A stretch of DNA of 6,960 nt from Pelotomaculum sp. UBA3103 (lineage in GTDB: Bacteria > Bacillota > Desulfotomaculia > Desulfotomaculales > Pelotomaculaceae): assembly GCA_002365855.1 (NCBI GenBank), contig DFAP01000068.1:1-6960 (forward strand), written 5' to 3'. A program made the position numbers and the translations under genes. Of the stretch, positions 1 through 6,003 are shown piece by piece. Within the stretch, counting starts at the first letter, position 1, and every line of letters begins with the position of its first letter. The notes under the pieces were generated by a model. The model had not been told where the DNA came from. It was given only the letters and a program-made list of their open reading frames with translations, and ran no database searches.

Positions 1-964
1 CAACTGCATAAGTCCTGATATAATAGTAAACGTATTTTGCATGGATTCCATTAGAAAAATCACTTATTTTATACACCCTTTGATGAAAATCAAATTTGCC
101 AATTATATAATGAAATATTTCTCCAATATTTCCTTCGCCTGGAACAATAATAGCTTCACCATCAAATGAATAAGTATCAATTCTTTCAATATGTTTTGAA
201 CGAACAAAAAATGGATATCTCCCACTTTTTACTTTATCCTCATTGTTTCTTTTACCGGTATTAATTTTTGTTATAGCTCCAAGTTCAACTTCCACCCACT
301 CCCCACTAAACCCCTCAAGCTTTCTTGTTCCTGTGAGTAGCTCCTGCATTGCACCTTGCTTGATGTTTTTCTTTTTATCTATTAGCTTTTGAAGAGAGCT
401 TATAAGCCCATCTATGTCAGATAGGGCGGTGGCTATAGCTTGTTGCTCAGGGAGTGGGGGTATTGGTATTTGTATTCTTGACAACACCTTACCATTAGTT
501 AATGCTCTTGTTGTGTAAGTGCAGTTAGATACTATTTCACTTCTAACTGATTTAGTGGAAAAGCAATATTTCTTATAATGCAAATCAAGCCTTTTATCCA
601 ACGGCCTTGCTCTCAATACAAATCCACTAAATACTGTGTCTTTTACATCTTCGACGACAACAGAGCTAATACCAACCTCCTCTGGAGTTTCAGATGTACG
701 TGTAAAGAAAACATCCCCTTTTAAAACCTCAAATAACTTTATTTCTTTAGGAGATAATGATACTTTCCCATGAATATCTTTAGATCTTATTTCAGTTTTC
801 AGATATACATCATTATAATTTACAATTGGTGTTCCGTATCCAAAGGACTCTTTACTTTTATTTAGTCCGTTTTTAAATTTGAATAAATCCCCAAGAGGCA
901 AAGAATCCCAATCATCTGGTATAACCCCAACCTCCGTCTGCTTGTACCCATTCTTTATTTCCAT
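1..964 (-). CDS. hsdS: Type I restriction-modification specificity subunit HsdS (3' end cut by window edge)
   Basis: HsdS recognises the bipartite DNA target and positions HsdM (and HsdR) on it in the cytoplasm. I translated 321 codons without a stop, running off position 1. Residues about 15-165 form the first target-recognition domain, containing the stretch GTPIVNYNDVY (residues 44-54). Residues 168-213 form the central conserved spacer helix, with PPLPEQQAIATAL followed by a long coiled-coil-like helix and QELLTGTRKL. A second recognition domain starts near 222 and shows YPFFVRS, DGEAIIVPGEGNIG and FHQRVYKI, all typical of HsdS. The C-terminal part and final conserved helix are missing because of the window edge, not a mutation. 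The ATG lies within the last codons of hsdM (10-nt overlap), implying translational coupling. Base composition is markedly more AT-rich than most of hsdM, as is common for horizontally exchanged specificity genes. Confidence 0.96.
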   Translation of the reverse strand, partial: MEIKNGYKQTEVGVIPDDWDSLPLGDLFKFKNGLNKSKESFGYGTPIVNYNDVYLKTEIRSKDIHGKVSLSPKEIKLFEVLKGDVFFTRTSETPEEVGISSVVVEDVKDTVFSGFVLRARPLDKRLDLHYKKYCFSTKSVRSEIVSNCTYTTRALTNGKVLSRIQIPIPPLPEQQAIATALSDIDGLISSLQKLIDKKKNIKQGAMQELLTGTRKLEGFSGEWVEVELGAITKINTGKRNNEDKVKSGRYPFFVRSKHIERIDTYSFDGEAIIVPGEGNIGEIFHYIIGKFDFHQRVYKISDFSNGIHAKYVYYYIRTYAV

Positions 965-3384
965 GAAAATCCCATCCTTCTTAGATGAGTTTTTACCCTG
1001 GCTTCGTAATCTGCAACTTCGTCTTCAATAAAAGGCAGCGGCTCCTCGTATCGATCCACAAGCTCAACAATCCGGTTGGCCAGGCGGTGAGAAATAGCGG
1101 AATAGATGGCATCAATGGCCTCCAGTATTGTCCGGCACCATTTCTTCTCCACAACAAGCTCTTTGATCTCCTCAAGGGTCAGTTTGTCATATTGGGCAAA
1201 TACAAGCATTTCCAGGGCGGCTGCCGCATTTTTTATCTTCGTATTATATTTGCTTTCATCAGCCACTAGTTTCTCATATTGAAGTAATATTTCAAGCTCA
1301 TCGGCTGATTCCGTCTCATTTTTGATCTCTTTAATCCGCTTTTGGAGGTCGCCTTTTGTAATATTCCCCTTGTTATTAATTACTTCGTTAAGCAGGCCCT
1401 CTTCGCCCCCGTGCTCTTCTTTCAACTCATCCATGAGGCGGATAACCTCGTCACGTGCATTTTCCATGCTAATGATTTTCCCTTTATCCCCAGAGAAGTA
1501 GTTTTCAATAATTAATGCTTTAGGGATAACTCTTCCATCAAAGGATTTCATCTTTCCGGTTACTGTGCCATCTTTTTTCTTAACCATTTCCCGTTCGATA
1601 TCTTTGCTTGCTTCCCAGCCGTCAAAGGCAATGGCATATATATCGTCCTGCATGGTATCTTCCCAGTAAGACATGAGGCGCTGATATACATCGTACTGTT
1701 CAATTAAAGGTATGTTACTGTATTTGGCCAAGAGGTCATTGGCTATATCCTCTATGAAGATTTTAGGGTTATCTCCTTTTTTAATTTCATTGAGCCTTGT
1801 CCAGTTATTATCTTTCCATTCTTGAAAAGCTTCCTTGATTTTACTAGAGTAATTTGCAAATTCAGGGTTACTGTATATGGACTCGCGAACATCCTCTTTC
1901 TCTACCTTCAGCTTTAAATAACCATCCCGGGTAGAGTTTTCAAAAAGTTCTGCCTGAAGGTTCGGGAACACATTCCAAAAAGGTCCTAATCTCTCTATAT
2001 CTTTTTGCGGTATCCCGCCAGACAGGTGAGCGGATATATCCTGCAGATCCTCTTCTTCACTGCTGTCAATGTATCGGGGTATATTCAAGTTGTAACCGTT
2101 GGCCTCTATCTCGCTGTAGGGGATCATTCTGGCGTACTTTGGGGTTTCAATGTAGTTATTAAAGCACTCTACAATTTTGTAGATATCCTGCTCCCGGAGC
2201 CTGTTTTTGTTCCCGTCTTTGATAAAGCCGCGGTTTGCATCGATCATAAACAAGCCCTGCCTGGCCTGTACGTTTTCTTTGTCTATGACGATGATGCAGG
2301 CAGGTATGCCTGTCCCGAAAAAAAGGTTGGGCGGAAGACCAATGATGCCTTTAATGATTTTTCTATTGATAATTTCTTTTCTGATGACAGCCTCTGCATT
2401 GCCTCGAAAGAGCACTCCGTGGGGAAGAATTATGGCGCCCTTTCCTTTTTGAGGTTTCAACGAATGAATAAAATGAATCAGCCAGGCATAATCGCCGTTC
2501 TTGGCTGGCGGTACGGCGCTATACCCAATAAAACGTTCATCGTTGCTGGTGTCCACACCGTTGCTCCAAGACTTGTAGGAAAACGGAGGATTGGCTACAG
2601 CAAAGTCAAACCGCTCAATGCTCTCGCCATTTTTAAATTTAGGGTTTGAGAGGGTGTTCGCATTAGCAATGATTCCCGTTGATTTGTTATGTAAAACCAG
2701 GTTCATCTTGGCGAGACCGGCCGTTGTGGTGTCGTATTCCTGTCCATAAATGGTAATTCCATGGGGAGCCTCATCTGCTGCGCGAATCAATAATGATCCG
2801 GAACCGCACGACGGGTCATACAAGGTCTGAGAAGCAACTGTCGCCCCGCTGATGCCGATAACCTTGGCCATGATCCTGGACACTTCAGCAGGGGTATAGA
2901 ATTGCCCTTTACTTTTGCCGCTTTCAGAAGCGAAGTTTTTCATTAGGTATTCATAGGCATCGCCGATAATATCGTCGCCACCGGCACGATTCTTGCGAAA
3001 ATCTAATGCTTCGTTTTGAAATATGGCAATCAGGTTGGTTAACCGATCAACCTTGTCTTTGCCACTGCCCAGCTTGCCGTCATCATCAAAATCAGCAACA
3101 TCGATAATCCCGCTGAGCCCATTTGCCTCTGCCAGTTTACTGATGATCTTATTCATCTTGTCGCCGATATCGCTCTTGCCCTTGGCTTCAATCATATCAT
3201 GGAAACTGCCGCCTTCAGGGATCTCAATTTCGGCAAAGCTGTCACCCATAAATCTGTCCGTGACATATTTTACGAACAGTAATGTTAAAACATAGTCTTT
3301 ATATAAAGAAGCATCCATGCCGCCTCGAAGTTCGTCGCAACTATTCCATAATGAACTGTAAAGCTCGCTCTTTTTTACTGCCAT
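955..3384 (-). CDS. hsdM: Type I restriction-modification methyltransferase subunit HsdM (809 aa)
   Basis: HsdM is an S-adenosylmethionine-dependent adenine-N6 methyltransferase; two copies act with one HsdS. The N-terminal helical domain (1-150) contains LRGGMDASLYKDYVLTLLF. GQFYTPAEVSRIM (160-172) opens the catalytic domain. The AdoMet-binding motif I is DPSCGSG (190-196) and the catalytic motif IV is NPPF (265-268), both intact. The protein is longer than the roughly 500-aa EcoKI/EcoR124 type. It belongs to the roughly 800-aa form with an extra C-terminal helical region, whose end (KKWCRTILEAI, then RLANRIVELVDRYEEPLP and VKTHLRRMGF) matches the usual tail of that form. A GAGGCGG Shine-Dalgarno lies 7 nt before the ATG. 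It is first of a coupled hsdM-hsdS pair; hsdR is not in the window. I see no frameshift or missing catalytic residue. Confidence 0.97.
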   Translation of the reverse strand: MAVKKSELYSSLWNSCDELRGGMDASLYKDYVLTLLFVKYVTDRFMGDSFAEIEIPEGGSFHDMIEAKGKSDIGDKMNKIISKLAEANGLSGIIDVADFDDDGKLGSGKDKVDRLTNLIAIFQNEALDFRKNRAGGDDIIGDAYEYLMKNFASESGKSKGQFYTPAEVSRIMAKVIGISGATVASQTLYDPSCGSGSLLIRAADEAPHGITIYGQEYDTTTAGLAKMNLVLHNKSTGIIANANTLSNPKFKNGESIERFDFAVANPPFSYKSWSNGVDTSNDERFIGYSAVPPAKNGDYAWLIHFIHSLKPQKGKGAIILPHGVLFRGNAEAVIRKEIINRKIIKGIIGLPPNLFFGTGIPACIIVIDKENVQARQGLFMIDANRGFIKDGNKNRLREQDIYKIVECFNNYIETPKYARMIPYSEIEANGYNLNIPRYIDSSEEEDLQDISAHLSGGIPQKDIERLGPFWNVFPNLQAELFENSTRDGYLKLKVEKEDVRESIYSNPEFANYSSKIKEAFQEWKDNNWTRLNEIKKGDNPKIFIEDIANDLLAKYSNIPLIEQYDVYQRLMSYWEDTMQDDIYAIAFDGWEASKDIEREMVKKKDGTVTGKMKSFDGRVIPKALIIENYFSGDKGKIISMENARDEVIRLMDELKEEHGGEEGLLNEVINNKGNITKGDLQKRIKEIKNETESADELEILLQYEKLVADESKYNTKIKNAAAALEMLVFAQYDKLTLEEIKELVVEKKWCRTILEAIDAIYSAISHRLANRIVELVDRYEEPLPFIEDEVADYEARVKTHLRRMGFSWK

Positions 3385-3415
3385 ATTAAAACCGCCTCTT
3401 TCAGGTGTTTATTTA

Positions 3416-3444
3416 TACGAACGGATGCCTTCTATCAGTTCGTA
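3416..3444. repeat. 7-bp perfect inverted repeat upstream of hsdM
   Basis: TACGAAC (3416-3422) and GTTCGTA (3438-3444) are exact reverse complements separated by 15 bp. The right-hand end of the repeat is 60 nt from the hsdM start. It could be an operator for a dimeric regulator or an mRNA hairpin in the hsdM leader. It overlaps the 3' half of the suspected broken small gene, so it could also be coincidental coding sequence. Confidence 0.35.
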
Positions 3445-3492
3445 ACTTACGTTTCTTTTCTCACAAAAGTTAAAAATCAAAGCACGAGCCAT

Positions 3493-3539
3493 GCGGTTCT
3501 TTTTATGAACTGCCTTGCTCCTTAACAACCGCGAACCGC
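3493..3539. repeat. Three-arm alternative hairpin (GCGGTTC / GAACTGC / GAACCGC)
   Basis: On the plus strand GCGGTTC (3493-3499) is followed by GAACTGC (3507-3513) and GAACCGC (3533-3539). The first arm pairs perfectly with the third. On the plus strand it also pairs with the second through one G-U wobble across a 7-nt loop. The two pairings exclude each other. The element lies in the predicted hsdM leader and inside the suspected broken small gene, where it coincides with the frame break. Confidence 0.35.
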
Positions 3540-3615
3540 TGCATTAATCTGTAGTTCTTCAAGGCGGCTTCATAGCAAATCTCACACCCATTTTTATAGA
3601 CCTATTTGCCCAGAA

Positions 3616-3644
3616 CTTATCTATCATTCAACAAATGTTGTCAA
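3616..3644 (-). promoter_or_regulatory. Predicted sigma-A-type promoter for the hsdM leader
   Basis: Read on the minus strand, a perfect -35 hexamer TTGACA (3644-3639) is followed after 17 bp by GATAAG (3621-3616), which matches the -10 consensus at 4 of 6 positions. Transcription would begin near 3609, giving a leader of about 225 nt before hsdM that contains the inverted repeats and the possible broken small gene. The spacing is ideal and the -10 is weak, so an activator or simply low expression is plausible. Confidence 0.45.
3629..3640. promoter_or_regulatory. Palindrome CAACA-AA-TGTTG over the predicted hsdM promoter
   Basis: A 12-bp palindrome with 5-bp perfect arms and a 2-bp centre. 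It overlaps the proximal bases of the -35 hexamer and extends into the spacer of the predicted promoter, which is the position expected of a repressor operator. No regulator gene is visible in the window, and a 12-bp palindrome can occur by chance in AT-rich DNA. Confidence 0.3.
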
Positions 3645-3715
3645 ATTTCCTGCAATTTACCTAATTCCTCCTGTTTATTTGTGTTAATATATACTCTCTA
3701 AAAGATCAATTGAAG

Positions 3716-3783
3716 CTGGTATTTTAGGAACTTCTAGGGCGAGGTTGTTCCCTGGTATCGCCTATACCCAGAGCTAGTTTTTT
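3716..3783 (+). other. Foldable non-coding element, terminator-like on the plus strand
   Basis: On the plus strand CTGGTAT (3752-3758) can pair with ATACCCAG (3764-3771, one bulged base). CTAG boxes at 3734-3737 and 3774-3777 could close around this, and six T follow at 3778-3783. A second CTGGTAT (3716-3722) and a GGCGA/TCGCC pair (near 3738-3742 and 3758-3762) offer competing folds. The minus strand has no T tract after the hairpin, so this is not an obvious terminator for the DUF932 gene. No plus-strand gene reads into it. It could be a remnant structured RNA, an antisense RNA terminator or the end of a mobile element. I did not recognise a known riboswitch. Confidence 0.3.
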
Positions 3784-3799
3784 CTCATAATATGTATTA

Positions 3800-4732
3800 T
3801 CAGGCCACTTCCTTTAACTTTGCCAACAACCTTGTTACATCCTTAGTCTTTTCCCACTGGCCCTGGATAGTCCGGCTCTGCTGCGCCACCCAGGTCAGCG
3901 CTTGGCAGATATGATATGCATTGTCAGCATCTTTTGGTGCACCCGGAACTTGCTGTAATTTTTTCATGGGATATTGGTCAGGTTGCATCCTAACATTGCC
4001 CTGTAAAACTACGGCATCAAAACCGGTACGACAAATATGAAGTACTCTAGCAGCTTGATGATTACCCCACCGTTGGGCTACATCGTTATTTACCCAGGAT
4101 ATTAAATCTTCTTTATTCACTTTTTTGCTTAACATTGCTACAAGGTTCTGGCCTTCTTTCGGAAACCGTTCGAAATGCTCTTTAAGATAAGCAGCGACGT
4201 CACCAATAGTCAACGGCCACTGGTGAATCCGGCGAAATCGCTCCAATTCTTCCTGCAACATTCCATTACTGCAAACAAGTCGATACCACTCAATATAAAA
4301 TTCAAGTGCGCTAGTTCTATCCACTGAATTAAAGCAGGTGAGACGCATACCCACCGGGTGCCCATCGCCCGGGTCCAAGTCATAATGGGGAAAGATTGCC
4401 CGAAAACGCATCTTTTCACCATAGGCGGAAAGGCACAGTTCGGTTTGTACTTGCCGAGGATCTATCTTAATATTCTCCAAGGCACCGGCTATAACCATTA
4501 GGATGTCGTAGTGCTGGACAAGTTCATACTGCTTGGAAACAATGGCCACCGGTACCGGCCCGGGAGAATTATTCTGAAAGCTTAAAATCGTATGATAATA
4601 TTCATTTTCAATTTTATTTACAGCAAACGGTACCTTCTCAAAGTAAGGTATATGTTCTATTAATTGCGGCAGAGTGCCGATGTAAAGTTTTGTCTTCTGT
4701 CCATACCAAGATGTCTTTTCTTCATTATTCAT
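3800..4732 (-). CDS. DUF932 family phage/plasmid-like protein (310 aa)
   Basis: The protein resembles the DUF932 (TIGR03299, phage/plasmid-like) family. Its biochemical role is not established, although members are frequent on plasmids, phages and integrative elements. With the start chosen here, diagnostic stretches are AIVSKQYELVQHYDIL (63-78), RLTCFNSVDRTSALEF (130-145) and RLVCSNGM (151-158), matching the family pattern of a substrate-like core with an R-x-V-C-S-N-G-M box. There is no signal peptide or membrane segment. An ATG at 4781-4783 would extend it by 17 residues. It has no ribosome binding site and lies only 11 nt past a -10 box, so mRNA would begin almost on it. By contrast GGGGGTGAG (4750-4742) sits just before GTG 4735-4733 and ATG 4732-4730. 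I chose the ATG; the GTG adds one residue. It appears to be a single-gene transcript, separate from hsdM and from the operon to its right. Confidence 0.85.
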   Translation of the reverse strand: MNNEEKTSWYGQKTKLYIGTLPQLIEHIPYFEKVPFAVNKIENEYYHTILSFQNNSPGPVPVAIVSKQYELVQHYDILMVIAGALENIKIDPRQVQTELCLSAYGEKMRFRAIFPHYDLDPGDGHPVGMRLTCFNSVDRTSALEFYIEWYRLVCSNGMLQEELERFRRIHQWPLTIGDVAAYLKEHFERFPKEGQNLVAMLSKKVNKEDLISWVNNDVAQRWGNHQAARVLHICRTGFDAVVLQGNVRMQPDQYPMKKLQQVPGAPKDADNAYHICQALTWVAQQSRTIQGQWEKTKDVTRLLAKLKEVA

Positions 4733-4794
4733 CACTTCTGGCTCACCCCCATAATTTTTCTTTAATATACCATAATATGGCATAGCTTTTTATT

Positions 4795-4828
4795 ATTATA
4801 GCAAATCAGATTGACAAGATATTGACAA
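4795..4828 (-). promoter_or_regulatory. Extended -10 promoter with tandem TTGTCAAT boxes for the DUF932 gene
   Basis: On the minus strand a perfect TATAAT (4800-4795) is preceded by TG one base upstream, giving an extended -10 (TGCTATAAT) that needs little -35 contact. Upstream, TTGTCAAT occurs twice in direct orientation (starting at 4828 and 4817) with an 11-bp period, one helical turn. Neither copy sits at the normal 17-bp -35 spacing (gaps are 22 and 11 bp), so they look more like binding sites for a regulator than a -35 box. Transcription would start near 4787. Confidence 0.5.
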
Positions 4829-5154
4829 TTAAAAAGCATTTTGTATTTGAAGCCCTTTTTATCTTTAGAGGGGCTGAGTTTAGTCTTTGACTTGTACGAA
4901 AAGGGGAAATTAGTTTTATAAAGGTTACAACCGAGATAATGAAATACTTCACGCTGTAGAATCAGTTCTCCGCCTCAAAATTTGAACGGATAAGGCAATC
5001 ATATTCGGGGGTATGAGATCGGGGCTAAGAAAGGCACAGGAAAGGCTGTTTAATTGTTCATGTTTGAAGCAATCAGGTCCCATATTCTTTATAGCTTCCG
5101 CTTCCAAATTAACATAATTCTGCCGTCGTTTCAATCATACTTCGTTTTAAATAG
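4829..5154. other. Largely non-coding spacer with a doubtful ORF remnant (4949-5134)
   Basis: About 330 bp separate the DUF932 promoter from the terminator of the next operon. A 61-codon minus-strand frame with a TTG start (5134-5132) lacks a Shine-Dalgarno and has poor context. Its end reads CAFLSPDLIPPNMIAL, then ILRRRTD, which faintly recalls the C-terminal tail of large serine recombinases (AFLAPDIVEAI... LLRR). I could not extend this in any frame. An AGCCC/GGGCT inverted repeat (4851-4855 and 4871-4875) lacks a U tract. I see nothing else supportable between 4876 and 4948. Confidence 0.25.
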
Positions 5155-5182
5155 AAAAAACCCACACTCTAACTGAGTAGGG
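5155..5182 (-). terminator. Intrinsic terminator of the 5215-6836 operon
   Basis: On the minus strand CCCTACTC (5182-5175) pairs with GAGTGTGGG (5169-5161) over a 5-nt loop, with one small internal mismatch, and is followed at once by six T (5160-5155). It lies 32 nt beyond the stop codon of the 206-aa gene and fits as the end of that operon. Confidence 0.75.
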
Positions 5183-5214
5183 CTTACTAAGGAATATTGG
5201 GCGAAAATCCTCTT

Positions 5215-5835
5215 TCATGCAGCCGGCTTGGGATCGGTGAAGGTCTGCCCGGTTTTTGCGGTCCATAATTGGTGATACAGGGCTATGTATGAATCCACAA
5301 CTACTTCGTCCGGCTCCACGTCAGCCAAAGTGGGTTTGTATTCATTAATCCACTCATATATATCGGGTGCCCATACAAGCATGTGTTCAAGTGGTACGTC
5401 AACTTCCTGACAGAATATTTCCAGGGCTGTTTGCACGGATTTAAGTGCAATCTTTTTTTCCGTGAGTTCAGCAATACATCGTTCAGTCAGGCCGGTGTTT
5501 AACGAAGCCTCACGGTCATCCTTGAAATCAAGAAGGTATATAGCCTTATTGTCAAAAATACACGGCATAAATGCCATAACTTTTAAACAAAACATCATGA
5601 TGATGTATGACCTTTCTATGCTTATCCAGTCCATAGAAAAAGCCAGCGCTATTATCATACTTAACTCAAATCTATCCGCACAGGCTGGATCCATGATGCG
5701 GTAGTCGTATCTCGGGCAGGTTTGTTTTAAATGCTCCAACTCCCCCTTATCCCCCCTGGCGATTGCAGCCAGGGTGAGCTTGAAACGCTCTTCACCGGTC
5801 AGACGGTCATAGAGTTTGGATAAATTTTTTTTCAA
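5215..5835 (-). CDS. Uncharacterised helical protein, 206 aa, TTG start; paralogue of the upstream broken gene
   Basis: I do not recognise the family. The longest frame begins at 5916, but a strong AAAGGAG (5851-5845) stands 9 nt before TTG 5835-5833. Only that start gives an N-terminus matching its neighbour: KKNLSKLYDRLTGEERFKL against KKLDKFYDTFSSDERLKLA, with about 22 identities in the first 40 aligned residues by eye, ending in TCP. A hydrophobic stretch follows (residues 58-95, IIALAFSMDW and SYIIMMFCLKVMAFM), too interrupted by charge to be a confident membrane segment and more likely a buried helix. The C-terminal part has FCQEVDVP (141-148) and a Trp-rich tail. It is the last gene of a three-gene operon and ends before an intrinsic terminator. 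Its start overlaps the tail of the preceding frame by 29 nt. Confidence 0.75.
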   Translation of the reverse strand: MKKNLSKLYDRLTGEERFKLTLAAIARGDKGELEHLKQTCPRYDYRIMDPACADRFELSMIIALAFSMDWISIERSYIIMMFCLKVMAFMPCIFDNKAIYLLDFKDDREASLNTGLTERCIAELTEKKIALKSVQTALEIFCQEVDVPLEHMLVWAPDIYEWINEYKPTLADVEPDEVVVDSYIALYHQLWTAKTGQTFTDPKPAA

Positions 5836-5992
5836 CGCAAAAATCTCCTTTCTTGTCTTTGAACATAGATAAATGTTCACAGAAAGCAGCATACATCGTA
5901 TTAAGATATTTTTCATTAGGTGGGATACTCTCTTCCAGGTATTGTTTTAACCTCTGGTAAGCATCCCGGGTCTCTTCGTATGCAGAAATCAC
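5807..5992 (-). pseudogene. Detached C-terminal fragment of the 6004-6516 gene
   Basis: This 61-codon frame could start only at GTG 5992-5990, with a GGAG just 2 nt before it, too close for efficient initiation. The same frame is open upstream past the GTG, reading FCSEIGVKAGE directly before it and continuing with ISAYEETRDAYQRLKQYLEE. That matches the position and pattern of FCQEVDVP and the following helix in the 206-aa paralogue. The remaining length after the FC pair is also similar (70 versus 64 residues). I therefore read it as the severed C-terminus of the upstream gene rather than an independent gene. A free-standing small protein remains possible. Confidence 0.55.
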
Positions 5993-6003
5993 TTCTCCGG
6001 CTT

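Larger units (their letters stand above)
3409..3591 (-). pseudogene. Possible broken small gene between promoter and hsdM
   Basis: Two reading frames read convincingly as protein but do not join. From about 3586 the frame gives CEICYEAALKNYRLMQRF and continues to a TAA inside the repeat-rich stretch near 3505. From about 3520 a different frame reads KAVHKKNRMARALIFNF and ends at a TAA at 3409-3411, 24 nt before hsdM. Removing one base (or adding two) near 3505-3520 would join them into a helical protein of about 58 residues with a CxxC pair near its start. An ATG at 3589-3591 has an AGGT sequence 8 nt upstream but is out of frame with the first half, so a second small indel would be needed. 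I do not know the family. The alternative is chance coding potential in a leader; a 27-codon ORF beginning ATG at 3490-3492 could also exist alone, but it lacks a Shine-Dalgarno. Confidence 0.35.

Noticed and set aside
985..1269. Plus-strand 94-codon ORF and minus-strand 60-codon alternative frame in the same area
   Set aside because: Shadows of the hsdM C-terminus, which matches the known family end in its own frame.
2005..2649. 214-codon plus-strand ORF
   Set aside because: It lies wholly antisense to the catalytic part of hsdM, which has intact family motifs; no ribosome binding site or protein-like pattern of its own.
3023..3295. Plus-strand 90-codon ORF rich in Leu/Ser/Pro
   Set aside because: Antisense to the HsdM N-terminal domain; composition typical of a reverse-complement shadow.
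3667..3672. Perfect AGGAGG on the minus strand
   Set aside because: No start codon at proper spacing opens a frame longer than a few codons; treated as chance or a relic.
3751..3762. Resemblance of CTGGTATCGCC to the T-box consensus TGGNACCGCG
   Set aside because: Only a partial match, no specifier-stem features, and no plus-strand amino-acid gene downstream.
4851..4875. AGCCC/GGGCT inverted repeat as a terminator
   Set aside because: Only 5 bp with a long loop and no T tract on either strand.
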